Notes: generated by a model from the sequence alone, not told the origin. Positions 46,079 through 58,553 are shown, counted from the first letter of the stretch. The stretch is DNA of 64,000 nucleotides from Lobosporangium transversale (GCF_002105155.1 NW_019029028.1:1-64000); one strand, 5' to 3'. Numbers and translations are program-made.

Positions 46079-46612
46079 ATGTATTCCCCATTCAACTTGC
46101 TTCGATATGCGATTGCCCCCATTGTCGTGTTATTATGCGTTATGGGGACCATGACCAATACAAGCTTCGCGATTTCACTTTCATTCGAGGCCATATCCAA
46201 TGAAAGTCAACTCGAGTGTAGCCGTGGATCGCAGCATTTAAACGGTTCGAAAGATGTGTCTGCATCCCTAGAAAAACGTTTTGATGATAAAGAGGGCTAC
46301 AGAGAGCACTGGTGCCATATACATTGCTGGGAGCGACGCTATATTAGAGCTGGTGGCTCGTTCTATGGACCCAATGGGTATGACGTATATAATCCTACTG
46401 CCAATTATCCTTCGAGAGGAAGGGAGATTTCAGGAGAGGGAGTAGGACAAGTTGGTCCATACAATGATGATTGTTGGGAGCTTTGTGGGGCGCCACCACC
46501 ATGGTATTGGAGTGAAGCAAATATATCGTCTCAGACTGCAGGATTCCTTGCCAGATGGTCTGTTATGGCACTGGGGATGTTACTATTGGTGTTTTGGCAG
46601 AACATGTTTTGA
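46079..46612 (+). CDS. Small secreted or anchored cysteine-containing protein, unknown function
   Basis: Intronless, 177 residues from MYSPFNLLRYAIAPIVVLLC, which looks like a signal peptide or signal anchor. The mature part has five cysteines in ECS, HWCHIHCW and DDCWELCG, several possible N-glycosylation sites (NES, NGS, NIS) and Gly/Tyr/Pro-rich segments (GGSFYGPNGYDVYNP). It ends in a hydrophobic stretch (WSVMALGMLLLVFWQ) right at the C-terminus, which suggests a GPI-anchor signal or tail anchor. No family is recognised. An in-frame start at 46025 would give a less plausible leader. Confidence 0.6.
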   Translation: MYSPFNLLRYAIAPIVVLLCVMGTMTNTSFAISLSFEAISNESQLECSRGSQHLNGSKDVSASLEKRFDDKEGYREHWCHIHCWERRYIRAGGSFYGPNGYDVYNPTANYPSRGREISGEGVGQVGPYNDDCWELCGAPPPWYWSEANISSQTAGFLARWSVMALGMLLLVFWQNMF

Positions 46613-47028
46613 GGGTTTTTCTTTTATGGGTAGCAACGTCTGGAGAAAGACTAGAGAATACGACACGCTTTGGATTGTTTGTATTGACTAATAAAATCCG
46701 CAACTATGAAATGTTTAATACAGTTGACAGTCAGCCAGTAAGTCATCAAGCCATTAAAGTCAAGTGGCGAGTGTAAATATCATGTAATATAATGTTCAAC
46801 CTGGGGGGACATTTTTCCTTTTTCTAGCTGACACGTGATGCTCGTTCCATGTCCGGGCATTCTATGACTTCTTACTTGACGAACCTTAATCTTCTCCGGA
46901 CCTTTTTTTTTTCTTCTTTCTCTCTAGTTCTCTCGTTATTGTTATCTCTCCTTTTGCTTCTCCTACACATTCATTTATCCACTTACTCATTTGCTCATTT
47001 ATTTCGTTTTCTACATTAAACTACTACC
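46613..47028. other. PEX5 upstream region
   Basis: 416 bp, pyrimidine-rich from 46900 onwards (TTTCTTCTTTCTCTCTAG), typical of a fungal core promoter or leader. No other gene. Confidence 0.6.
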
Positions 47029-50000
47029 ATGTCATTCCCAAGCCTCGTCTCCGGCGGAGCAGAATGTGGGCCTGCTAACCCTATGAATGGACTGGTCAAG
47101 AACTTTTCTCAAGATAGAACCCTTCAACAGGTACTTTTTCTTCAACTCTCTTTCTCTTACATACGCCCACACCTATATGTTCAATGCTTCTCGGCTCACT
47201 GTCTTCAGCACTTTTCCTTGTGATCATTTCGATCATTTATTTCCTCAGTCGAACGTTTTGTAGTTCTATCTCCATTAATAAACTTCTTCTGTCACTTTCC
47301 CCGCATTTGTCTCTTTGACTTTGCATTGAATAGGAACGTTTTGCATCCGGTTCACAGCATGCCGGAAGCAGTTCCTCAGGTTTCCGAACGGCCCGTCCTA
47401 GGCAGCAAGGCCCAGACCAGGTAATAAAAGTTGATCATATCCGCTAATCATACTGGATTAGACGAACAAGCAGGAAGAAACATGATGCTGCGCAAAAAAA
47501 AAAAAGAGGCACTCACTCATTTGTATTTAATTTTTACTTTCGTTCTCTCTCTCTTTCCCCTGCTGATGATCTCTCTTACTTTCGGATTGATCTTTTAGTT
47601 TTCACAAGAGTTCTTACAGCAAGGTGCTGGCGGCTCACAGGATTTCTTTGAATTCAATGAAATGGGCAAGGAACTGGAGGGTATTCATCATGCTCAGATT
47701 GTTCCTGCACCCATGGGACCCGATTGGGCACTGGATTTTATGCAACAAAACGCTAGATCTCAGCATATCCCACCCGAGTTTCATAATGATACACAGCTCC
47801 AAGAGTTTGAAAGTGTGTTCAGAAACGCACAGCAGCAGCATCAGTATCAACCACAAATAGGAGGTATTTTTTTTTGTCTTTTAATATATATATTTGAAGT
47901 CTGTTTCCTTCCTTACTTCTTTCTCTCAACTGATCTATGGAATGAATCAAATGTTTAGTGATTTTTGTTGTTAAAGTATAATTGACGCACGTGAATTTTT
48001 TTAATATTTATTTTTTGCAGGTTGGCAAGCAGAATTTACTGCGTTTGAGCAACAACACGGTAGATTGGACCATGGACTGCAACCGGATCAAATTGAAGCC
48101 TTTGAACGAGCCTTTGAAGATGCCAAGAACGTCAGTCAATGGGAATCCGAGTTCAAGGCTGAGCATGGCATCACGATTGCTCCACAGAGCTGGGCTGAAG
48201 AGTTCACACAACAGGAGGGTGGTCTTCAAACCGATCAAGATAGTAAGGAAGCTCTTGCAAAAACTGCAGGATTATTGTTGGATTCTGTGGACACACAGGG
48301 CAATGAAAAGTTTAAAAACTCGTCCTTCATGAACTTTATCAGACGGCTGAGAGACCAAGAGGTTGCTATTGAAGGAAACAAGCTGGTTGAGCAAACAGCA
48401 CCCGTTACTGCTACTGCAACAGCAGGAAGTGATTGGGCCGCTTCATTCAACCAACAACAAGATAGAGGCAAGGGCAAAGCAAAAGCTGCGGATTGGTCTT
48501 CAGAATTCCAAGAAAAGCAACAAGAAAACAGTGGTAGTACTTGGTCTACAGAGTTCGAGAAACGGATCGAGCAACATATAAAGAACAGAGAACCTGGTGG
48601 TATGTGGTCAAGCGAATTCGCCAAGCAGCAAGAAGCAGGCTGGGCAGAGGAGTTCGAAGGCGTCACAAGGGCTATGGGTGGAGGTGCAGGTGCAGGAGAC
48701 TGGGCACAGCAGTTTAATGCTTCACGGAAAGAGACAGCACAAGACTGGGTCAACGAATTTACATCATCTAATGCGGCCGATGAGCTAGAACAGGCCTTTC
48801 AGCAACATCAGCAACAGGACCATGGTGAGAGCTGGGTTGAATCATATCGAAAGAATATTGCTCATCTGGCACAGGAGCCTGGAGACAAGGAGTGGGATTC
48901 GCTGCAAAAGGATTGGGAGAAGCAAGATGTCACTGGATTAGGGTATAGAGCCACAGATCCCCGGTATCGGACTTATGCCTTTGAGCAGAATAATCCTTAC
49001 ATGGTAGCCGATACAACAAAGTTGATGGATATAGCTGCCAGAGGCAATCTGACAGACTCAATCTTAGCTCTTGAAGCCGCAGTACAAAAGGACCCCACAG
49101 ATGCGGCAGCATGGCATCAATTGGGATTGAGACAACAAGAGAATGAGCGTGAAACGATGGCTATCGCGGCGCTAGTCAAGGCAGTGGAGGCGAACCCCAA
49201 AGAGTTGAATGCCTGGTTGGCATTGGCAGTTTCATACACAAACGAGAACTGCAGGGTAGATGCATATGATGCCCTCCAGTCCTGGGTCGAGAATTCAGAC
49301 CAGTATAAAGGCGTAAAGAACGCTGTCTCTGGAGGACAAGGTCGCTCTGCTCAAGAGAGGCATGAGTATGTTACTGGATTATTCTTGGAGGCTGCTAGAA
49401 GTAATCCAGGCGAGAACTTGGATCCAGATGTACAGATTGCACTCGGAATCTTGTTCAACGTCTCGGAGGAGTATGAGAAGGCTGTTGACTGCTTCCGTGC
49501 TGCCTTGAACCTTCGTCCCGATGTAAGTCTTTTTTTTTTTTTTTTTTTTTTTTTAAATATATATATATGAAAGGAAAGGATGGTTCTGACTTTTGTTATT
49601 TTTACTTTCCTGGGGGATTTTTTTTATCAAGGACTACATGCTCTGGAACAAATATGGCGCTACTCTTGCCAATTCTCACAACACGTCATCAGCAATTGAA
49701 GCTTACTTCAATGCTCTGAATATCAACCCTTCCTATATCCGCGCACGATACAATCTTGCGATCGCTTGCATCAATCTGGGTCAGCACCGCGAGGCTGCTG
49801 AGCATCTGTTGAGTGCATTGTCATTGCAGAATGCAGGGGACGCAGCACGGGGACTGATGGTGGGTGCTGCTTCAACAGCAGGTTCCCAGTCAGATGGTGG
49901 TATCGGCGGCATGTCCCAGAATGTATGGGAGACACTCAAGATGACCATGTACATGCTGGGCAGAGCAGATCTTGCACATCGTTGCGAAACCACAAGGGAT

Positions 50001-50033
50001 CTTGATGCCTTCCGGAATGAGTTTGATTTTTAG
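47029..50033 (+). CDS. PEX5: Peroxisomal targeting signal 1 receptor PEX5
   Basis: Five exons: 47029-47130, 47334-47420, 47599-47863, 48021-49522 and 49632-50033, about 785 residues. The N-terminus MSFPSLVSGGAECGPANPMN has the conserved cysteine (C13) used for monoubiquitination and recycling. Residues about 85-370 hold twelve WxxxF/Y pentapeptides (WALDF, WQAEF, WESEF, WAEEF, WAASF, WSSEF, WSTEF, WSSEF, WAEEF, WAQQF, WVNEF, WVESY) that dock on PEX14/PEX13. A FMNFIRRLRDQEVAIEG segment lies between the fourth and fifth. The C-terminal TPR domain (AWHQLGLRQQENERE, YMLWNKYGATLANS, RARYNLAIACINLGQHREAA) binds SKL-type signals. It cycles between cytosol and the peroxisome membrane. Intron 4 begins with a run of about 25 T. 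Very secure. Confidence 0.95.
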
Positions 50034-50183
50034 AAAAATATATCGAACAATATTTAATAACAGTAATAGATAATAGAAATAACAAATAAAAAAAAAAAAA
50101 AAAAAAAAAAAAAGATGGAGCTATTCTGTAAATGAAGATTGCTGTGTAGTAGCAATTATGAATGTAATAAGTTGGAGTTTTTT
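50034..50183. other. Short convergent spacer
   Basis: PEX5 and the NCBP3-like gene end tail-to-tail here; a run of about 25 A at 50089-50113 lies between the stops. Confidence 0.7.
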
Positions 50184-51963
50184 TTAAGTTCTTCTTGAAC
50201 GTCCAAACTCATCCAACTGCTCATTTGCAGGCAAACCCAATCGTGCTTCCAGTGCCTTCAGAGCCTCTTCTCTTTCTCTTCTATGATCTTTCCTTCCCCT
50301 TGTTCCAGGAGCGGAAGCTGATGCTCCTGCGAAAGTAGTTGAATCATCTATATGTCGTCCACGGTCACCTCGGTTGTCTCTTCGATTGCTCCGACCACTG
50401 CCTGTAGACGTTGTCTGAGATTCCGGTGGGAATTCTGAAAGAGTCTCACGTTCATAGAAATCACTATACAGCTTTGTCTTCGGAATAGCCTTTTCCCGAC
50501 GTGAAAACGAGGACTCGAGTTCGGCTAAAAAGTCATCTGCATATTGATTGAGTCTGTTTTCGACGGCCGTATCATCAATAACACGATTGCCAAGACGCGA
50601 TGAAATGTCGCCTCGTCGGCCCCGTTGCCTAAAAGGAGTTCACATAGATATTTATAAATGTAGAGGCCAAGAAAATAATATGAGCGATAAGTGAGTGTCA
50701 TATAGACAAAAAACCATAAAAGATTTCAGGCACTTAACCATCAATGTAATAAATAACCTAAGTAATGATAACATACTCATATTCATCCATATGCGCGCGG
50801 CCTCTCGACTCTGGGGAACGACTTGCACGCTCACGGCGAAATGAAAATTCTGGGGACTGTGAGCCACGATCAAGCGACCTTGATCTCGAGCTTGAACGTG
50901 ATCTGGACCTTGAGCCAGTCAGTCTCCTGTTGCGTGACCAAGAACGGTGACGAGTTGGGGATGGAGACAATGTTTCTCCATCCTCATACTTCCGGCGGAG
51001 ACGACTAAAAGTAGTAATGCCACGTCCTCGGAGCCATACCTCTTCGTCATCTGCACGGCTACGGCGACCGTACCGTGAAGAGCCCATGCTATTTCTGTTG
51101 CTGTAGCTATTGGCCTGAGATGATCTAGATGATCTAATGCTGTCATTTTCCCGTCCATGGACTGCATAGTATTGACTCCTGGTTGCCGCTCCCTTTTCCT
51201 TGCGATCCATGTCTGTAGCATATCGCAAGAACAACCCCTTGTTGCTTTTAGCGACCGGTTGATTCTGATTTTGGTGGACAGGGATATAGTTTTTGGCACG
51301 CTGCAATCTGTTCTTAGATTTAGGTCCTTGAATCAGCGTAGGAGCAGATACGCCATTCACAACACCTTCATCTGGTCGAGTGGGTTCTACATCGCCATTA
51401 CCATCGTCGTCCTCACCAAAGCTAACATTATTGTCAACCAATTGGAAGTAAAGAGCGCGTTTGGCTGAGAATTGATCTAGGAACACAACATTGCATGAAG
51501 AATCATCGATCCATTCCACATGACTGGGACCATAGGCTTCAAAGTATTTGAGGACATCTTGAGTAGACATTTCATCCGTGCCATAAAGATACACAGCCTC
51601 CGGACGGATAGTTGTAGTCCTTGGAGGCGTTTCTGGCAAGTTGTCAGGCCTAGTCCATTCCCCATCATCTAAGGCCATTACATTATTATTATCATCCGTA
51701 TCATTCGTGTATAGATTGCAAAAATATATACTATCGAGTGTGTTCATCTAATTTTTTTTCTATAATCCACAAGGCCATTGAAGCTTTTTTTTTTTTTTTT
51801 TTTTTTTTTTTCTTACCGACATCCATACTAGTTCCGTTCTCGTCCATTGGATCGTTCTTTGGCGCCTCAGCTTGAGTAGCAGCTCCGAACCGCTGTGCAC
51901 GGCTAGCCCTCTTTGCTTGCTCCTCCTTTGATAATGGATCAAACCCTATATATATTATTGTTA

Positions 51964-52009
<46 letters not shown>

Positions 52010-52793
52010 GATGATGTAATATATTGTTAAAAAAAAAGAAAAAGAGAAGTTCGACAAAAAAGATCAAAAAACGAGGGCTGACAGTGCACTTTTTTCTTCT
52101 TGCTCTTATTTTTTTTTTATTACCTGTTACAAACCCTCCACTTTTGCTAGCATACTTATGTGGCATAATGTTGCTGCTGTTGTTGTTCAAGCGATTTGAT
52201 CTAATATTGACGTTGTTGCTGTGGCGGCTACCATAAGTGTTAGATAAGGCCTGATCTAAACCTGGAGGTTCGGGACGTCGCTCATTCTGAAACCGTGTCG
52301 AGATGTCTCTTGTCTGTGCATCCAGTTCCCTGAAAGAAACACGAATGTAAAAGTTAAGTAAAGTACTTCTATACGTTGTATAAGCGATGGGTTTCGATCC
52401 TAGTGATCACCATCTAAATTGAACATTTATAAAAAACAGGGGAGAGTTTGCTAACTTACTGTTCCAGCTCTAGCATAGAGTTGTTCATGACTTCACTAGA
52501 GAGGACTGCTGGAGCAGAGTCAACAGGGCCCAATTCGATATCAATATCTCCCTCTGGAATGGCGAAGCGGTCCTACAGGATAGTGGTATGAGTGGAGGAA
52601 AAAGGTATGACGAGATAGAGGATGGGGAGGTGAAGGCGAAGGTAAAGGTGCATGAGCACCATTATCAATACACGCCATGGTTTTCCAATTGAATAGCTCC
52701 CGCCAACTTATGTCGCATGCAGATCCTTTTTAATAAGGTGCACACAATGCACTTTGTAAAAGTTGAGAGAGCCCTTACAGCGTCAAATTCCAT
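50184..52793 (-). CDS. NCBP3: NCBP3-like nuclear cap-binding / mRNP protein
   Basis: Six exons: 52793-52779 (MEFDA), 52572-52460, 52329-52124, 51945-51817, 51668-50777 and 50628-50184, about 599 residues. The diagnostic part is an RRM-like segment with YLYGTDEMSTQDVLKYFEAY, GPSHVEWIDDSSCNVVFLD and FSAKRALYFQL, which matches metazoan NCBP3 (C17orf85), an alternative partner of the cap-binding protein NCBP1 in mRNA export. Upstream is GFDPLSKEEQAKRASRAQRF. Downstream are DDEEVWLRGRGITTFSRLRR, an Arg/Ser-rich region (RSRSRSSSRSRSLDRGS) and a charged C-terminal segment (RLNQYADDFLAELESSF ... GRSRRT). Intron 3 contains an ATT microsatellite and intron 4 a long T run. Homology is by motif recognition only; the exact role in fungi is inferred. 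Confidence 0.75.
51957..52011. repeat. ATT/TTA trinucleotide microsatellite
   Basis: About 18 ATT units inside intron 3 of the NCBP3-like gene. The poly-I and poly-N frames are artefacts of it. Confidence 0.9.
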
Positions 52794-53697
52794 GATGTTT
52801 TGGTGCTATTATTATTATATTATTCTTGTTATTGATGGACTTATTCTTAGGTTTGAACTTCTTCTTTGATTGTTGTCGTTACTAGATGAGCAAGCAGAAA
52901 AGCAGAGTAGAGATAGGCCATGTCTTCCCTTACTCTTCTTGCATGGAGCAATGTGGCTTTGTTTCTCATTTTATTTTTACATATTGACCTCGACTTCATA
53001 AGGAGTGAAGAATAGCCTAATCAAACCAGGGTTAATATTCAAAATAACTGACCTGTCGGTCAGCGTTTCCTTCTTTACTCCCATATTTTTGCTTATTTCT
53101 TATTACTCAAACTTTTTTTTTTTTTTTTTCCTGTATAGACGAGGAATATCTGGATTTCCTCAGGTAGATCAGCAATCCTGTCAAGGTTATTGACATATAC
53201 TTCCAGTAATGGCTATAAAACGCTTGGCTGGGCGGTCTGGAAACTACCTAAGGGATATCCAATTGCAAATAAGCAGTTTCTAAACAGCAGTATGGACGAG
53301 GGTTGGGCTGGAAACGCAAAATTAGAGTGGTTAACGAGCACCAAAAAAGGAAATATAGAGAGTCAGGAAAATGTCTGTAGGACTAGTCAATTGAGTCGAT
53401 GTTTGGAAATATTTCTGAAGCATCGAAATCATCTTTTTTTTTTTTTTTTTTTTTTTTTCATACTCACATTCAAGCCTAATCATTTTCTTCATTCAAAAAT
53501 AAAACGAGGAGTTTCCATATAAACTAACTTCATACTGCGGTCAGTAGAGTAGAAGAAACAAGGAGAAAACAAGGGACACGCAGTGTAGGGTGAAGAGGCA
53601 CGGATTTTTTTTCTTTTAAAAAAAAGGAGCAAGACATTCTTGGTCTCATAGCAATAAAGAACTAGCCGTGGAGAGATCAGAAGAAAGTCAGGTCGTG
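52794..53697. other. Divergent promoter region, NCBP3-like gene and GPI7
   Basis: About 0.9 kb with T tracts (about 53113-53129, 53435-53458). A 110-codon plus frame (53190-53522) has no family resemblance and ends in a T-tract translation, so I do not call it. Confidence 0.55.
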
Positions 53698-56449
53698 ATG
53701 AAGCCATGGGCTATATTCAGTATCCTGGTGGCATCACTGGCATGTCAACTTGTAGGATTGATTATGTTTGCCAAAGGGTTCTTTCCTTACAAGGCTATTT
53801 CGACTTCGTTTGCGTCACTTAAAGATCTACCGCCTCCACCATTGATGACCTCAACAAATAAGCTTCAGAATGAAGTATATTCAATTAGACCACAGTTTGG
53901 GAAAGTCGTCCTTATGCTTGTGGACGCTCTCCGCAGGTAATGACTGGTTCCTTTCTACAACTATTCATTTAGTTTTTATTGTGCTTACCATCCGATTATC
54001 GCATCCTTAAAAAAAAAACTGAAAGATCTTTGGTGTTTCTTCTTTTGGAATCGTTTCTCATAGCGACTTTTTGTATGGAAACGATTCTGAGTTTCGATTT
54101 ATGCAGAGGTTAGACAACTTATTACCATGAGGCACAGTGACTTTGCTTTTAATTGCACAGCCATTCACTTATCCTCACAAATCAATGGGTCTCATTATTC
54201 TATAGTCTGATCAACAGCCATAGAGCTATTCCATTTACAGCATTGGCCTCAGCCCCAACAGTAACGCTCCCTCGTCTCAAGGCATTGACGACAGGCACTG
54301 TTCCAGGTTTCCTGGACGCGGTCCTCAACATCGCAGAATCAGATCAATCATCTACATTGGCCTATCAAGATAACTGGATCGCCCAACTGGTTCGATCTCC
54401 TTCACAAAGACTGAATGCTAAAGAACCAGGGAATGGTTCGCATACAGATACAGACACAGGTAGAAGACGCAACATCGGCTTCTTCGGTGACGATACTTGG
54501 ATCAAATTATTTCCAGACATGTTTTTTAGAACCGACGGCACCTCTTCGTTTTTCGCGATGGTAATAAATCAGCTTCTGTTACATACCATGGCGTCCTATC
54601 TCCCAGAAAACGAATGCAGCAATTTTTTAACTAGTTTCGTTTTTGCAGGATACAGTCGAGGTTGATAACAACGTAACACGGCATGTTGAGCCAGAACTAG
54701 CAAAGGATGATTGGGATGGCCTCATCTTTCATTATTTGGGTCTAGATCATGTTGGTCATTCTGGTGGACCCAAGTCTCCGTTGATGAAACCCAAACAAGC
54801 AGAAATGGACGCTATTGCTGAGACGATCTATAAAGCTTTAATAGAAAAAGACAATAGTAACAGTGGTATGGCACAACAACATGGATATGAACAGAAACAG
54901 GACCTTCCTACTTTATTCATTCTCTGTGGAGACCATGGCATGAATGAAGTTGGAAATCATGGTGGCTCTTCTAGAAGTGAGATTTCAACCTCATTTTTAT
55001 TCATGAGCCCAAAGTTTGAAAGCCCTCAGGCTCGATCTGAGATCCGGAGAATGGTCGAACCATATCGCTCTCAGGAAGGTCGAGAAGAGTACCAGTACTA
55101 TAAAAGCGTCAATCAAGTAGACTTGGTCCCCACACTTTCACTTCTGCTAGGACTTCCAATTCCCAAGAATAGTGTTGGCAAATTGATACCCGAGTTATTT
55201 TCCGGTCTTTCAGGTATTTTTTTTTATACTAAATATATATATATATAATATAGGTGAGAAGTATGGAATCAATGTAGCACGGCTCCCATGGTCTAATTTT
55301 TTTTATTCCATTTTAGAGGCGGAGAAACTTCGAGCGCTTCAAATCAATGCTTATCAAATGGCAGGTGTATTGAGGGCTATGTGGTCAGATTTTGAGGTGA
55401 ATGATTCAGTGTTATCGAAGGATTACATAGATCCTGATTTGAAACTAGAGCAGGAGGGGGAGGAAATCAGGAAATCGACATGTTTACAAGAAAAATCCCA
55501 AAAAGCAACTCTAGCCTGCTGGTATCTTTCAGCGCTCACGAACCACGCTTCCTTCTTGGAGATAATGGATATGGGACAAAGTAAGAGTATCGTGTATCAA
55601 GACAGCATGCGCAATCTGACGGCTCAGGCCGCTGAACGGGCTTATAATAAGGTAATGGGGTGTATTCAAAGTGGACGAAAGTTTAGATGAATAATATCAT
55701 TTGCTTTTAGTAGAAGTAAATAGACTTAAACAGCGATTTTTTTATTTTTTATTTTTTTTTATTAGTTTCTTGAAAATTCCAGCTCGATGCTGTCCACTGC
55801 CCTTAGCAAATACGATATGCCACTCCTGACAAATGGGTCATTGTTGATGGCGTTTGCTGTTGCAGGATTTATTTATTGCGCTATGCAAACAAATCTCGTT
55901 GAAGAGTTCAAGACATCGTGCCTTGAGCCTCACTTTCCTTCTCCTTCGAAGCCCCTTGCTACAGTGATTGCTTCTTCATCTCGCTTGGGGAGTAATAATT
56001 TGGTCCAGGATAATGACCCAACTGTTCGGAAGAAGAAAACCAAGCGTAACAAGAACGACATCAGCTGGCTCGTGGCGCGAGTCTTGTCTGTGATCATTCT
56101 GGCTCTTTATCTGATCACGTTGTTTGCATCAAGCTTTGTCGAGGAGGAACACCAGTTTTGGTACTTTTTCAACATGACTTGGTGGGCAATTCTTGGGCTC
56201 ACTACCGCACGGCACCTTACAGTCCCCTCTACCGTCGCTAGTACCACTGCCAACACTGCAAGTTCAGCCTCAATCGATTACATGTCCACGACTTCAAGGA
56301 GCTCCTCATCATCTGCATTGATAGGCACAGGGTATTGCCTTCTTCAAATGGCTATTCTTCGTCTGCTCAGAAGCTGGAACCAGACAGGTAAATAACAATA
56401 CTAAAAAAAGGCGAGGAATATCGATATTGAAGGCGCAAGGTACTTATAA

Positions 56450-56489
<40 letters not shown>

Positions 56490-58441
56490 CATTTATATAT
56501 GTTAAAAAAGGCCAAAAGTACGCCGATCAAATTGACCTGCGATATTACTTGAATTCCTCCTGGACAGGATTATCTTGGATCTTCTTCTGGACTACACTAA
56601 TCATCACCGCAGTTTCGATGATTGTCCTTGTTTTCTCTGTACACTCTCCATCGTCGTTATTGCCTTTTGTATCCTCTCAACCCCAACAACGTCAAAAACA
56701 ACAACAACGGCAACAGCCGTTATGGATAACAGGATTCATCAGTGTGGTTCAGGCCTTACTGGTAGTTTTGATTGTTCTTGTCTCACTTTGGATTGCTGTG
56801 TACAAGATGGACGTAGAGTCTACATGGTTTGGAGACGATACCATGGGCCACATTCATGCGGTCATGAGTACCTTATCATCTGTGGGTTATTCAGCGGTAA
56901 ATATGGCTGCTGCTGGTGATGCTACTGAAGGCGAAGGCCTGAGAGAGCATACATTGATCATGTCAGGATATGAGATGGCCCGTGGATGCTATGCTGGCCT
57001 GGCTGCAGTCGTTATATTAAGTGGAGTATTGAAGGTGCTTTCGTCACTCAACCCTTTATCTCTGGGCTCAATCCAAGAGAACAAAATAGAGATATCAGAC
57101 AAAGCAGAAGAGGATCACATTTTACAAGAGCAGGCAAAAACACTATTCGGGCCAGCTATGTTGCTTGGGTCAACAACTTTACTACTAATCCTGTTATCAC
57201 GACGACATAATGCGCCACTGTTTCTGTTCTTTGGGATTCAGCTCTATTTCTATATCAACTGGATCAGTCTTATTCGTCGGCGCGATCCTATCTCTAAGAT
57301 TCAAATATATGATGGCTCACAAAACGGAAAAGTTTATATTGAATATAATGATGAACCCGACAAGACACCTTTAAGAGCAGACGGCTGTGACCAGATGTCG
57401 CCGTTCACAACGACACCAAAAACAATACCAGCCCTGACTACTGCTGTAACGAAAGCAGCAGCGGCGACACCAATACCATTTATTGTAGAGACCGCTTCAC
57501 TTCCAGTATTTAGGACGTTGCCCGCTCTGAATTCAATTCACAGCTGTACCATCATCCTCTGGATACTTTCCTCATTCTTTTTATTCGGAAACTCCAACTC
57601 TATCGCATCAATTGACATTTCGAATGCATATGTGGGGATCCAGGCGTATGATATTGTCCTGACAGGCGTGCTCACATTTATATCCAATTGGGCGGGCCCT
57701 ATTTGGTGGTCTATTGCTGTTGTGTCGTTGATGAAGTGGGATTTAGAATTAGAAATGCGTTGGGCTATACAGAACAAAAAGATCATTCAAGCAGAAGACG
57801 AAGAGCGTGCTTGGAAGTCAATTGGCGGATGGAAAAGGCTTGATACGACTACATGGACTCGCAAGACCAAAAAAAGGATACAACTCTACAAGCAAGCAGT
57901 AGCCAAGCACCGAGAAGTAATGAAGAAACAGCTTGATGAACAACAACAGCAACAGCAAGCAAGAGAAGGAGTTGAGAACCGAGAGCCTATGGTCGAAAAT
58001 AATCAGACGGATGGCTCTTCACCAAAGGACAAGGCGTCTGTGACCGAAGTTGGCACACCAACTGAATATGAACCACCAAAGGATTCAGAAGATGAGGAAG
58101 GCTTCGTTGTGTACGAAGGACAATTAGATACCATTGACTCTGATAGAAATTTCCTAGCATCCTCAGCGCCTGAAGCCTTTTGCCCACTCGCTCACTACCC
58201 TAGATTCCGGCGGCATATGGTTCGGATTAGAATGCTAGACCATCTTATTTTTACAAGCATTTTCTTTGGACTCACACTGTATGCCCTTTCCATTGCAGCG
58301 ATTGTACTGAGACATCATTTGTTCATTTGGACAGTTTTCTCGCCCAAGGTGCTTTATCAGTTTGCATGGACAGTCCTCTACCAAATTGTGGTTCAGGTTC
58401 TGATTGTTGGTTGTATTATCTGGCCTGTTGTCTGGGTATAA
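53698..58441 (+). CDS. GPI7: GPI ethanolamine phosphate transferase 2 (GPI7/LAS21, PIG-G)
   Basis: Seven exons: 53698-53936, 54064-54108, 54206-54560, 54649-55213, 55317-55651, 55766-56387 and 56511-58441, about 1363 residues. An N-terminal signal anchor (AIFSILVASLACQLVGLIMF) precedes the lumenal alkaline-phosphatase-like domain: VVLMLVDALR, INSHRAIPFTALASAPTVTL, FFGDDTWIKLFPDMF, VDNNVTRH, HYLGLDHVGHSGGP and LCGDHGMNEVGNHGGSS (metal ligands). The last two thirds are multi-pass membrane segments. The enzyme adds ethanolamine phosphate to the second mannose of the GPI anchor in the ER. The protein is longer than yeast Gpi7 (about 830), with charged, Q-rich loops (about residues 1160-1270, DEQQQQQQAREG). 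The GTG-led upstream extension is not used; ATG 53698 opens the hydrophobic segment. A run of ATT repeats lies in the last intron. Confidence 0.92.
56447..56490. repeat. ATT trinucleotide microsatellite
   Basis: About 14 ATT units in the last intron of the GPI7 gene, just before its A-rich acceptor (GTTAAAAAAG). Confidence 0.9.
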
Positions 58442-58553
58442 TAAACATGACACTGACTTTTTAATGATTCAAATCATGCATATCTCTTCAAATACCATTG
58501 TCATTCATCTGTTAAGAATGTCAATCTTTATTTTTATTTTTATTTTTATTTTT

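Noticed and set aside
52380-52440. GGGTTTCGATCCTAG, a possible tRNA T arm
   Set aside because: No matching acceptor or anticodon stems nearby; it sits in an intron of the NCBP3-like gene.
53190-53522. 110-codon plus frame between the NCBP3-like gene and GPI7
   Set aside because: No family, no splice partners, and its end is a T-tract translation. It could be leader sequence of GPI7.
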